From JANWHZ01 sp035545555 (GTDB lineage: Bacteria > Patescibacteriota > Saccharimonadia > Saccharimonadales > UBA4665), in NCBI GenBank assembly GCA_035545555.1, contig DASZYD010000037.1, positions 1 through 18,892 of the forward strand: 18,892 nt of DNA. The letters run 5' to 3'. The number at the start of each line of letters is the position of its first letter. Positions within the stretch are counted from its first letter, which is position 1. The position numbers and the translations under genes were made by a program. Positions 1-7,233 of this stretch are shown here, piece by piece. The notes beneath the pieces are model-generated. The model did not search any database. It saw only the letters and a list, made by a program, of their open reading frames with translations, and was not told the origin of the DNA.

Positions 1-146
1 TCACCATCGGTGGCACCGTCGGCGGGTGTGTGGGGGCGTTGGCAGACCATGGCAATTGGCTGGGCGGGTGGAGCATCCTGGGCACGACCGTCGGTTCGCT
101 GCTTGGTCTGTGGGTCGGCTACAAAATCGGTAAGGCATATCTGTAA
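1..146 (+). CDS. C-terminal end of a small glycine-rich membrane protein (partial)
   Basis: The reading frame is open from base 3 to a TAA at 144-146, giving 47 residues of a gene that starts outside the window. The peptide is very rich in Gly and hydrophobic residues, with repeated small-residue spacing (TIGGTVGGCVGAL, then GTTVGSLLGLWVGYKIGK). This looks like one or two glycine-zipper transmembrane helices ending in a short basic tail. I do not recognise the family. It reads in the same direction as topA and ends 53 bases before it, so the two may be co-transcribed. Function unknown. Confidence 0.6.
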   Translation, partial: TIGGTVGGCVGALADHGNWLGGWSILGTTVGSLLGLWVGYKIGKAYL

Positions 147-162
147 GAGACGATAACGCCAG

Positions 163-190
163 TTGCAATTGCAAACCGTTTGCGTTACAT
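163..190. promoter_or_regulatory. Palindromic sequence upstream of topA
   Basis: TTGCAATTGCAA at 163-174 is a perfect 12-bp palindrome. It is followed directly by a second overlapping inverted repeat, GCAAAC-c-GTTTGC. Both lie in the 53-base gap before the topA start, where no clear Shine-Dalgarno sequence is visible. They could be an operator or an mRNA hairpin; which one cannot be told from sequence alone. Confidence 0.35.
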
Positions 191-199
191 ATGTAAAGC

Positions 200-2512
200 A
201 TGTCCAAAAACCTTGTTATCGTGGAGAGCCCTGCAAAGGCAAAAACCATCACCAAATTCCTCGGCAAAGACTTTACCGTTCTGTCGAGTGTGGGGCATAT
301 CCGCGACATCCCCACCAAGCGCGTCAAGGGCGGGCGGCCGCCGGTCGACATTGAGCACAACTTCCAGCCAACGTATGAGGTCGACCCCGAGAAGAAAAAG
401 CTCATCGCCGAGCTGAAGAAAGCAGCTAAGGGCGCCGACAAAGTCTACCTCGCCACCGATGAGGACCGCGAAGGGGAGGCCATTGCCTGGCATTTGGCCG
501 AAGTGCTGGGGCTGGATGCCAAGACTACCCCGCGCATCGTCTTCCACGAGATCACCAAGCCGGCTATCGAGGCTGCGCTGGAGCACCCGCGCACCATCGA
601 CTTTAACCTGGTGAACGCCCAGCAGGCCCGCCGTGTGCTGGACCGGCTGGTCGGCTTTGAGCTATCGCCGGTGGTACAGCGCAAGGTGCCGGGCGGGCGG
701 TCGGCCGGTCGGGTTCAGTCGCCGGCGGTACGGCTGATTGTCGAACGAGAACGGGAGATCGCTGCTTTTAAGCCGGAAGTATCGTTCAAAGTCACCGCCC
801 TGTTCACGCTGGCCGATGGGGGGACGCTCCCCGCCGAGTTAAAGCAGCGCTTTGCCGGTGAGGCCGAGGCTCAGGCGTTTCTCGAACATATTGCCAGGGC
901 CGGCTTCACTATCAGCGATGTCGTCAAAGCACCGGGCACCCGCGCCCCGGCGGCGCCGTTCACCACCAGCACACTGCAGCAGGAAGCGGCCGCGCGGCTG
1001 GGATTCTCGGTCAAGACCACCATGAATGCCGCGCAGCAGCTCTATCAGGCCGGCAAGATCACGTACATGCGTACCGACTCGTTCAATCTAAGCAAGCTGG
1101 CACTCGGCGCCATGACCGGCTACATCAACGCCACGTACGGCGAGAAGTATCATCAGTTCCGCACCTATAAAACAAAATCGGCAAGCGCCCAAGAGGCCCA
1201 TGAGGCGATCCGCCCCACCGATGCAAGGCTCGAGAAAGCCAGCACCGACTCGTATGAGCAGCGTCTGTACGAACTCATCCGCAAGCGCACCCTGGCCAGT
1301 CAGATGGCGGCGGCACAGCTGGAACGCACTACTGCCACCATTACCATCAGCGGTTCACCAGAGGTGTTTGAGGCCAAGGGCGAAGTCATCATCTTCGACG
1401 GCTTTTTGAAAGTGTACGATTACCAGCGGCGCGAGGACAGCATCCTGCCTCCGCTTAAGAGCGGCGACAATCTATCTCTCAGCCAAGCCAGCGCGCTGCA
1501 GCAGTTCAGTCGCGCGCCTGCGCGCTACAGCGAAGGCAGTTTGGTCAAGAAGCTCGAAGAGCTGGGCATCGGCCGGCCAAGTACGTACGCCACTATCATT
1601 TCAACCATTCAGGCCCGCGGCTATGTCACGAAAGGCGAGGGTGAAGGTACTGAACGACCAGTTATCCAGCTAACGCTCCAGCATGGCACCATAGACCGCC
1701 GGACCATTACCGAAAAAACCGGCGCCGATCGCGGCAAGCTTATCCCCACTCCCAGCGGCAAGGTCGTCAACGATTTCCTGGGCAAACATTTCGACCAAGT
1801 CGTCGACTACGGCTTTACCGCCGATGTGGAGGGCGAGTTTGATGAAGTCGCCCGCGGCAAGCTGATCTGGTACAACATGCTCAAGCAATTTTACGGCCCC
1901 TTCCATAAGCTGATCGAAGCTGCCGGGGCCATCAGCCGCGCCGAGACGTCGCAGGAGCGCCGGCTTGGTGCCGACCCCAAGTCGGGCAAGCCCATTCTTG
2001 CACGTTACGGCCGCTATGGCCCCATGCTCCAGCGCGGCGAGACCGAAGCTGAGAAGAAGCCGGATTTCGCCCCACTCCCCGCCAACACCACGCTGGAAAC
2101 CGTAACACTCGACCAGGCGCTTCAGATGTTTAGCCTGCCGCGCACCGTCGGTACCACACCGGACGGCCAGTCCATCAAAACCAATATCGGCCGTTTTGGC
2201 CCATACATTCAGGTCGGCAAAACGTATGTCTCTATCAAGCCGCTCGACCCCCACACCATTACCGAAGCCGAGGCACGTGAGCTCTACGCCGCCAAGCTGG
2301 AGAAAGATGCCAATCGCATCATCGCTACGTTCCCAGGCGGCCTACAGCTCCTGAACGGTCCCTACGGCCCGTACGCGACCGACGGCAAAAAGAATGCCCG
2401 CCTGCCGAAAGATGCTGTGCCCGAGAGGCTGACCGAAACAGAGGTGCGCGCACTGTTGGAGGCTGCGCCCGCCAAGCGCCGCACCTTCCGCCGCAAACGC
2501 GCCGCTAAATAA
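200..2512 (+). CDS. topA: DNA topoisomerase I (type IA)
   Basis: Type IA topoisomerase that relaxes negative supercoils through a transient 5'-phosphotyrosine. The 770-residue product opens with a Toprim domain: E9 in IVESPAK, and the acidic DED triad at 87-89 in DEDREGEAIAWHL. The catalytic tyrosine is Y289 in ITYMRTDSF. The central domains are complete through the GIGRPSTYA motif. Unlike E. coli TopA there are no Cys4 zinc ribbons. The C-terminal third carries topoisomerase C-terminal repeats instead (ARYGRYGPMLQRG, TNIGRFGPYIQVG, NGPYGPYATDG) and ends in a basic tail (AKRRTFRRKRAAK) suited to DNA binding. The ATG at 200 gives the family N-terminus exactly (MSKNLVIVESPAKAKTI), although no good Shine-Dalgarno precedes it. 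Identity is very secure. Confidence 0.98.
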   Translation: MSKNLVIVESPAKAKTITKFLGKDFTVLSSVGHIRDIPTKRVKGGRPPVDIEHNFQPTYEVDPEKKKLIAELKKAAKGADKVYLATDEDREGEAIAWHLAEVLGLDAKTTPRIVFHEITKPAIEAALEHPRTIDFNLVNAQQARRVLDRLVGFELSPVVQRKVPGGRSAGRVQSPAVRLIVEREREIAAFKPEVSFKVTALFTLADGGTLPAELKQRFAGEAEAQAFLEHIARAGFTISDVVKAPGTRAPAAPFTTSTLQQEAAARLGFSVKTTMNAAQQLYQAGKITYMRTDSFNLSKLALGAMTGYINATYGEKYHQFRTYKTKSASAQEAHEAIRPTDARLEKASTDSYEQRLYELIRKRTLASQMAAAQLERTTATITISGSPEVFEAKGEVIIFDGFLKVYDYQRREDSILPPLKSGDNLSLSQASALQQFSRAPARYSEGSLVKKLEELGIGRPSTYATIISTIQARGYVTKGEGEGTERPVIQLTLQHGTIDRRTITEKTGADRGKLIPTPSGKVVNDFLGKHFDQVVDYGFTADVEGEFDEVARGKLIWYNMLKQFYGPFHKLIEAAGAISRAETSQERRLGADPKSGKPILARYGRYGPMLQRGETEAEKKPDFAPLPANTTLETVTLDQALQMFSLPRTVGTTPDGQSIKTNIGRFGPYIQVGKTYVSIKPLDPHTITEAEARELYAAKLEKDANRIIATFPGGLQLLNGPYGPYATDGKKNARLPKDAVPERLTETEVRALLEAAPAKRRTFRRKRAAK

Positions 2513-2621
2513 CCGTCATGTTTATTACGGCCGCGCATAAGCATGATGTAGTTAGTTTCTACAACACAATGGCGGCATGATCGCCATAATCGTGCTACAA
2601 TAGCAGGAGCAGGGGACAGAT

Positions 2622-2650
2622 TTGACTTATAGAGGCTATAATTTTATAAT
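2622..2650 (+). promoter_or_regulatory. Sigma70-type promoter for the sigma4/HARE gene
   Basis: TTGACT (2622-2627) and TATAAT (2645-2650) are separated by exactly 17 bases, a near-consensus housekeeping promoter. Transcription would start near 2657, leaving a leader of about 30 bases with AAGG upstream of the ATG at 2687. This is the clearest promoter in the window and implies that the next two genes form their own unit, separate from topA. Confidence 0.8.
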
Positions 2651-2686
2651 TGTAGTAACCGCAAATTAGTAGCGTAAGGACTTGGG

Positions 2687-3742
2687 ATGGCCAAACAGAC
2701 CGAACAGCTTCCACTCAATACCCACTCAATCGTCAACGACATTTTGGCGGCTGTTATCGACCGCGACCGCGAGCGGGAGATCATTACCCGCCGCTACGGC
2801 CTGTTCGAGCGCAAAGAGACCCTGGAACAGATCGGCGAGTTACTCGGCATCACCCGGGAACGCGTGCGCCAGCTCGAAAAGTCGGTTATGACCCGGCTGC
2901 GCCTGGCAGCTGAACAGGGAAGCGTACCGTATGTCGCCGAGGTGCAGAGCCGGCTCCTGGCAGAGCTCAAGCAGGTAGGCGGCGTGGCGCGCGTCAGCGA
3001 GCTGGCCGGTAAGCTCGTAGCCGAGAACAACCGCGAAGAGCAGTCGCGCTTAAGCTTTCTGGCACAACTCTGCCCGGACGTTATCGTGGTCGAGGAGGAT
3101 AACGACCTCTACCAGTGCGTCGCCGTCAAACAACTTCACGATGCCAAACAACTCAAAAAACTGGCTGCCAAGATTATCGATGCGGTCAAAACACTCGGCG
3201 AGGCCAAGCCGATCACCGATGTAGCTGAGCGGGCCGACATCGCCAACGCCGGGCACGCTGCCGCCATCGCGGCCGTCTCCAAGCATCTCGCAACCCTCAA
3301 CGGCACCTGGGGCCTCATACGATGGCCTATGGTCAACCCCAAGAACATCCGTGACAAGATCTACGTTATTCTGCACGAAAACGGCAAGCACATGCATTTC
3401 AACGACATTGCCGCCGCCATCAAGCAGTCCGACTTCAAGCGTAAAGACGTTACCACCCAGGCAATCCACAACGAGCTGATCAAAGACGAACGCTTCGTGC
3501 TGATCGGCCGCGGCATCTACGCCCTGAAAGAGTGGGGATACCAGAAGGGCACCGTAGCAGATATCATCACGCAAGTTCTGCAAGAAGCCGGGGTGCCGCT
3601 GCACCGCGATGAGATCGTCAAGCGCGTCCTCAAGACCCGCTACGTCAAAGAAACGACTATCCTCTTGAATCTGCAGGGCAAGCCCCAGTTCAAACGCGTC
3701 GCCAAAGCCACCTACGCCCTCGCCGAACTACCTGCGGAGTAA
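2687..3742 (+). CDS. Sigma-70 region 4 / HARE-HTH fusion protein (delta-like transcription factor)
   Basis: 351 residues. Residues about 25-72 match sigma-70 region 4: RDREREIITRRYGLF, then TLEQIGELLGITRERVRQLEKSVMTRLR, the helix-turn-helix that reads -35 elements and docks on the RNA polymerase beta flap. Region 2, needed for -10 recognition and melting, is absent, so this is not a complete sigma factor. Residues about 217-280 resemble a HARE-HTH domain (RDKIYVILHENGKHMHFNDIAAAI ending GRGIYALKEWG), the winged-helix fold of Firmicutes RpoE (delta). A second similar unit spans about 287-350 (TVADIITQVLQEAGVPLHRDEIV). It probably modulates RNA polymerase. It has a strong promoter of its own, and the nuclease gene starts 12 bases after its stop. 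Domain calls are firm; the biological role is inferred. Confidence 0.85.
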   Translation: MAKQTEQLPLNTHSIVNDILAAVIDRDREREIITRRYGLFERKETLEQIGELLGITRERVRQLEKSVMTRLRLAAEQGSVPYVAEVQSRLLAELKQVGGVARVSELAGKLVAENNREEQSRLSFLAQLCPDVIVVEEDNDLYQCVAVKQLHDAKQLKKLAAKIIDAVKTLGEAKPITDVAERADIANAGHAAAIAAVSKHLATLNGTWGLIRWPMVNPKNIRDKIYVILHENGKHMHFNDIAAAIKQSDFKRKDVTTQAIHNELIKDERFVLIGRGIYALKEWGYQKGTVADIITQVLQEAGVPLHRDEIVKRVLKTRYVKETTILLNLQGKPQFKRVAKATYALAELPAE

Positions 3743-3754
3743 TGCTATAAACAC

Positions 3755-4357
3755 ATGGCACGGCGCCATTCTTATCACAAACGCCGCTCAGCGCAGACTG
3801 ATATCCTCGGCTTACTGTTGCTGGCGTTTATCGGTGCGGGCATCTATACCGGCCTCTCAACGCAAGCTAAGACACTGATAGTTGTACTGGCAATGTTGCT
3901 GGGTGTACTCGTCGTAGCCGCCGGCGCCTTCCTGTATCTGATGGTTACGGCGCGCCAGCGGCAGAGAACACAGGCACTCACCATCTCTAATGTCGACAGT
4001 ATGAGCGGCCGCCAGTTCGAGCAGTATGCGGTACACCTGCTCCGTGCCCAAGGCTTCAGGCATGTAGAGGTTACCAAAACCAGTGGCGACTTCGGTGTCG
4101 ATGTATTAGCCGTCAAGGACGGCGTTCGTTGGGCCGTGCAGGCCAAATGCTATACCCACAGCGTGGGAAATCATGCTATTAGTGAGGCAGTTGGCGGCAA
4201 GAACCACTATCGCTGCGATAGAACTATGGTCGTGACAAATAACTACTTCACGAGGGCCGCTAAGATACAGGCCCAGGACAATAATACAAGCCTGATTGAC
4301 CGCGACAAACTCGCCGAATGGATCATAACATTTCAAGGGCCCAACCATAATAAATAA
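3755..4357 (+). CDS. Membrane-anchored Mrr-like restriction endonuclease-fold protein
   Basis: 200 residues. Two predicted transmembrane helices (about 17-34 and 40-63) are followed by a cytoplasmic Mrr_cat-type domain of the PD-(D/E)xK nuclease superfamily. The characteristic elements are visible: GRQFEQYAVHLLRAQGF with E89, then GDFGVDVLA with D116, then the QAK core (Q129-K131) in WAVQAKCY. The catalytic residues therefore look intact. It follows the sigma4/HARE gene by 12 bases and is probably translated from the same mRNA; no clear Shine-Dalgarno is seen. Members of this family are widespread but poorly characterised. DNA cleavage, perhaps of incoming DNA at the membrane, is an inference. 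Confidence 0.85.
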   Translation: MARRHSYHKRRSAQTDILGLLLLAFIGAGIYTGLSTQAKTLIVVLAMLLGVLVVAAGAFLYLMVTARQRQRTQALTISNVDSMSGRQFEQYAVHLLRAQGFRHVEVTKTSGDFGVDVLAVKDGVRWAVQAKCYTHSVGNHAISEAVGGKNHYRCDRTMVVTNNYFTRAAKIQAQDNNTSLIDRDKLAEWIITFQGPNHNK

Positions 4358-4468
4358 GCAGGCGACCGCACGGTAAGCAAGAAAACTCGAACAACTTTGA
4401 ACGTTTTGCGAACATAGTCGGGCGGCAGACGCGCAAGGTGTTAAGGCTGACCGCAGGCAGGCCTAGCA

Positions 4469-4546
4469 GCCGATCAAGCAACCCCCGGCATGCTAGCTGT
4501 AGGGTATGCATGTAAAAATGCAAAAGTGCAATGAGATTTGATCGGC
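4469..4546. repeat. 9-bp perfect inverted repeat with 60-base loop
   Basis: GCCGATCAA at 4469-4477 is exactly complemented by TTGATCGGC at 4538-4546. A smaller hairpin (GCAT/ATGC around 4508-4521) lies in the loop. It may be a structured RNA or a protein-binding site. Confidence 0.45.
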
Positions 4547-4608
4547 AAAGCGCGGCAGGCAGCCGGGCGAGAAGTAATAAAAAAGAAAGCAGCAGTTCGA
4601 TACATAAT

Positions 4609-4636
4609 ACGTCGCACAATGTATATTTTACGACTT
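4609..4636. other. dif-like XerC/XerD recombination site candidate
   Basis: Two imperfectly inverted arms flank the hexamer TGTATA (4620-4625). The core AATGTATATT is identical to the core of the E. coli dif site as I remember it, and about 17 of 28 positions agree over the whole site. GTCGCACAA and TTTTACGAC are 7/9 complementary as arms. Intergenic placement between convergent genes fits. The XerD arm match is poor, so this is a candidate only. Confidence 0.25.
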
Positions 4637-4737
4637 TCGTGGAGATCACTGTCCAGGTGTGATTGGGCGGGGGGATTACGGTTAGTTAGCGATGCCATAT
4701 GTGGCTGTTCGGGCATAGACAACCTATTAATGTAAGA

Positions 4738-4798
4738 CAAAGTAATCTGTTTGCCCTGCAGGGTTGCTGTGCGAGATCACATACAGCCCGTTACTTTG
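4738..4798. repeat. Nested inverted-repeat element
   Basis: CAAAGTAA (4738-4745) pairs perfectly with TTACTTTG (4791-4798). Inside are the 10-bp palindrome CCCTGCAGGG (4754-4763) and the 5-bp stem GCTGT/ACAGC (4766-4770 and 4783-4787). Just downstream on the plus strand a small GCG/CGC hairpin is followed by TTTTT (about 4798-4815), so this could be the 3' end of a plus-strand small RNA. No good promoter for one was found. Confidence 0.4.
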
Positions 4799-4814
4799 CG
4801 CTATGTCGCTTTTT

Positions 4815-4869
4815 GTTTCACGCGTTGGCATTTTCACAATTTGACTTATCCACAGTTTTATCGTGAAAC
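4815..4869. promoter_or_regulatory. DnaA box inside an 8-bp inverted repeat
   Basis: GTTTCACG (4815-4822) and CGTGAAAC (4862-4869) are perfect complements. Between them lies TTATCCACA (4846-4854), the consensus strong DnaA box. AT-rich DNA including the inverted repeat GTATA-ttt-TATAC (4890-4902) follows. The box match is exact; its function is not shown. Confidence 0.5.
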
Positions 4870-4960
4870 CTTGCTTTTTGACCCGTTTAGTATATTTTAT
4901 ACCTTCCCGCCCACAGGCCTACCTTCCCCTGCTTTTTTGACTTTTCTGAGTTTTGGTAGG

Positions 4961-4972
4961 AAAGTATACTTT
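4961..4972. promoter_or_regulatory. Perfect 12-bp palindrome AAAGTATACTTT
   Basis: AAAGTATACTTT is an exact palindrome at 4961-4972, followed by a run of T on the plus strand. It contains TATACT, a good -10-like hexamer, but the nearest TTGACT (4937-4942) is 22 bases away, too far for a standard promoter. It may be an operator or part of a non-coding promoter. Confidence 0.3.
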
Positions 4973-4999
4973 TTTACCATATGCTTGCCGCATACACTG

Positions 5000-5099
5000 C
5001 GTAAAACATTTTACGAACACAGGGTAGAGCGATAGGGAGTTCCCCGAGCGCCCGCGCGGCTGTTACACCTGCCTGCCGGGACTCCACCATATAAGGTGG
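5000..5099. repeat. Three consecutive hairpins downstream of ftsQ
   Basis: CGTAAA-acat-TTTACG (5000-5015), GGAGTTCC paired with GGGACTCC (5036-5043 and 5078-5085, one G.U-type pair), and CCACC-atataa-GGTGG (5084-5099). The last begins four bases beyond the ftsQ stop. None is followed by a T-run on the minus strand, so they are not classical terminators, but they could protect the 3' end of the dcw transcript. Confidence 0.4.
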
Positions 5100-5103
5100 T
5101 TAC

Positions 5104-6027
5104 TTACTGATAATACGCCCTGCCCCCTACCCGCACATCAACGTACTGCGTAGGCGTCTTGCCCTGCTCCATCAGCGCATGGCGCACGGCCAGAAAAGTG
5201 CCTGCCTGCTGTACCGGGGTTGCGTCGGCCAGGTTGAACTTCACAAAATAGGGCTGCCCGGAGGGGTACAGATCGAGCTCGCTCTTACCGGCGGGGAGCA
5301 CCAGGCGAGCTACGCCCACCTGCTTTTGCTTGAGCTGGTACAGCACACTCTGGATGAACGATACGGTGCTGCCTGGCAGTGCCAGTTGTCCGATGGTCAC
5401 CGGCGTGCCGCTCTGGTCTTCGACCTGCGCGAGGGCCAACGCGGTACTCCCCGAGGTCACCATACTGAGCACGCGCCCATTCGCATCAATCACGTAAGTA
5501 TTCCGGGTGGTCGTTGTCAGCTCCAGGACAGGCTTGGTCGGCGTGATGTAGATAATGGGCCGATGGCCGGCGAGCGGCAGGCTGACTGATACGCTGGCCA
5601 ACTCCGGAAACTGGTGCTGCAGAGCGGCGGCAACCCCCGAGAGATCGACCGTTAGCTTGTTGCGGTTGAGCACCGACCCGCTCAGCAACTTGGCAGCAGC
5701 CTGCTGGTACGTTGCCGTACTATGCAAAAAAGTGGCATTCGTTGGGTCAAGCGGTCGTACGCTTGGATCGGGTGTCAGGATCAGAAAGTTGACTACACTA
5801 ACGATCAACGCCGCGATGATCGCCAGCAGGCCGAAACGTTTGGCCCAGTACGAGGCGGTACGGGAAGCTTTTTCGGCGATATGCGTGTCCCGGAACAATT
5901 GGCGGCCCGTAACAGCCGGCTCGGCAGATCGATACGTATGGTACGAATAGGCCGTTGGCCTGCCAGAAGGGGCGGGTCGGCGGCGGATGGTAGGTTCGGC
6001 TTGTGTGTGGCGGCGTAATAGCTGCAT
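5104..6027 (-). CDS. ftsQ: FtsQ/DivIB-like cell-division protein
   Basis: 307 residues. A cytoplasmic N-terminus rich in Arg and Pro (1-65) is followed by one transmembrane helix (about 66-85). An extracytoplasmic POTRA-like region begins after it (residues around 95-170, with a FtsQ-type segment near FPELASVSVSLPL), and a beta domain ends in YVDVRVGGRAYYQ, the classic FtsQ/DivIB C-terminal signature. In known systems FtsQ binds FtsL and FtsB and controls FtsWI at the septum. It is the last gene of the cluster, 48 bases after murG. The start is preceded by an A/C-rich tract instead of a Shine-Dalgarno sequence. Sequence conservation in this family is low, but the C-terminal motif and the gene order make the call strong. 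Confidence 0.87.
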   Translation of the reverse strand: MQLLRRHTQAEPTIRRRPAPSGRPTAYSYHTYRSAEPAVTGRQLFRDTHIAEKASRTASYWAKRFGLLAIIAALIVSVVNFLILTPDPSVRPLDPTNATFLHSTATYQQAAAKLLSGSVLNRNKLTVDLSGVAAALQHQFPELASVSVSLPLAGHRPIIYITPTKPVLELTTTTRNTYVIDANGRVLSMVTSGSTALALAQVEDQSGTPVTIGQLALPGSTVSFIQSVLYQLKQKQVGVARLVLPAGKSELDLYPSGQPYFVKFNLADATPVQQAGTFLAVRHALMEQGKTPTQYVDVRVGGRAYYQ

Positions 6028-6067
6028 GGTATTTGTTTTGGCAACCGGCGACTCGCAGGACGCCCGG
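6028..6067 (-). promoter_or_regulatory. Hairpin plus A/C-rich leader of ftsQ
   Basis: Read on the minus strand, CCGG(G)CG pairs with CGCCGG (plus positions 6061-6067 and 6045-6050, one bulged G). The sequence GCCAAAACAAATACC then runs straight into the ATG. No GGAGG-type site is present. The layout matches the leaders of mraZ, rsmH and ftsL. Confidence 0.45.
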
Positions 6068-6075
6068 CGTGATCC

Positions 6076-7233
6076 CTATGCCTGCTCTAATAATAGCATT
6101 GCCAGACGGCGCGCCGCATCCGGGCGCGCCAGTTTAGCCAGTTCGTGGGCGAGCGCCTCGCGCTTATCGGCATGGTCGAGGAGTGTTCCGATCTCGCGCG
6201 CCAGCCTTCCCGTCTCGCCTGACTCGGCACCACTCAGGAGCACGATCGCGTGCCGATCGGCCAGCACCTGCGCATTTTTGACCTGGTGACCGCCGACCAG
6301 CTGCGCGGCCGGCACGATGATGCATGCTTTTGCCTGGATGGCGAACTCGGCCAGATTAGTGGCGCCGGCACGGGCCAAAATGACATCGGCCGCACCGCTG
6401 TAACGGTACAAATCGGTAACGAAGCCTTTGACGAATATGCGCCGGCGCATGGCGGTGTCTAAGGCTGCATCATATGCGGCGGCCACTGACAGTTCCAGAG
6501 CACGGCCGGCCACGTGCACGATGGCGAGCCTGGGATGGGCCGCCAGTAGCGCTGCTGCATTGGCAATAGCCGCCCGGTTGAGCTGGTCGGCACCGTTGCC
6601 GCCACCGGTCACCAGAAGCACCTGCTTGAACTGCCCCAAGCCGGTTTCTTGCTTGTACTTCTGTTGTATTTTTTTCGTCACCGGCTCATACCGCTCCCCC
6701 ACCGGCACGCCCACCATCACCGTCTTCGGACGCGGATACGGGTAGAGTTCTTCCGGCATAGCCACGGCGTGCAGCGTGGCCCAGCGGGCGATCACACGGT
6801 TCGCCAGACTTGGTGTGCTGTCGGAATCGTGCGTCATGTACGGGATACCGTTCAGATGGCCGCCAACGGCGACAGGCACGCTCACAAACCCTCCCCGGCT
6901 AAAGATAATCGCCGGCTTGAGCCGGCGCAGCAGCCAAAAACTCTGCACAATGCCCACGCACACCCACACGGCATCGCGAACGTTCTTGGCCTGCGTGGGA
7001 ATAGCAAAGAACTGCCTGAGACCCTCACCGTGGTAGCGGCGGAACTTTCCCGCCCGTACGGCGTACACCGCATCAATAGCCGGATGCTGGGCCGGGATAT
7101 CGCTCAGCGCATCGCCCTTTTGGCCGATGTATACCAGCCGGATGTCCGGGCGCAGTTTCTTCAGTTCGCTAGCGACCGCCAAGATCGGGGTGATATGCCC
7201 CCCGGATCCGCCGCCGGTCAGCACTATCGTCAT
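6076..7233 (-). CDS. murG: UDP-GlcNAc transferase of lipid II synthesis
   Basis: Peripheral membrane GT-B glycosyltransferase that adds GlcNAc to lipid I to make lipid II. The first glycine loop is seen at residues 7-13 (GGGSGGH). A second, GGGNGADQLN, opens the C-terminal Rossmann half, and the UDP-GlcNAc site lies in RAGATNLAEFAIQ. The start at 7233 is fixed by a strong AAGGAGG five bases upstream, giving MTIVLTGGGSGGHITP; the longer frame (from 7272) would add 13 untypical residues. Length is 385 residues, slightly above the usual 355-370. The gene begins inside the 3' end of ftsW (65-base overlap), so the two are translationally linked. Confidence 0.95.
   Translation of the reverse strand: MTIVLTGGGSGGHITPILAVASELKKLRPDIRLVYIGQKGDALSDIPAQHPAIDAVYAVRAGKFRRYHGEGLRQFFAIPTQAKNVRDAVWVCVGIVQSFWLLRRLKPAIIFSRGGFVSVPVAVGGHLNGIPYMTHDSDSTPSLANRVIARWATLHAVAMPEELYPYPRPKTVMVGVPVGERYEPVTKKIQQKYKQETGLGQFKQVLLVTGGGNGADQLNRAAIANAAALLAAHPRLAIVHVAGRALELSVAAAYDAALDTAMRRRIFVKGFVTDLYRYSGAADVILARAGATNLAEFAIQAKACIIVPAAQLVGGHQVKNAQVLADRHAIVLLSGAESGETGRLAREIGTLLDHADKREALAHELAKLARPDAARRLAMLLLEQA

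Larger units (their letters stand above)
4358..5103. other. Long gap between convergent genes, rich in inverted repeats
   Basis: This 746-bp stretch separates the plus-strand nuclease gene from the minus-strand ftsQ, so neither neighbour needs a promoter here. No convincing coding sequence is present: the longest ORFs have odd composition and no ribosome-binding site. It contains at least eight inverted repeats, one perfect DnaA box, a dif-like site, three TTTGAC hexamers (4840, 4877, 4936) and two copies of TACCTTCCC 20 bases apart (4900-4908 and 4920-4928). The part from about 4800 to 5000 is clearly more AT-rich than its surroundings. The separate elements are listed individually. Confidence 0.7.

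Noticed and set aside
4751..5035. A 94-codon plus-strand ORF in the convergent gap
   Set aside because: No ribosome-binding site. The composition is extremely rich in Phe, Tyr, Thr and Pro, as expected from translating pyrimidine-rich non-coding DNA, and it runs through several inverted repeats.
5084..5099. A Rho-independent terminator for the dcw operon
   Set aside because: The CCACC/GGTGG hairpin lies just after the ftsQ stop but is not followed by a T-run on the minus strand.
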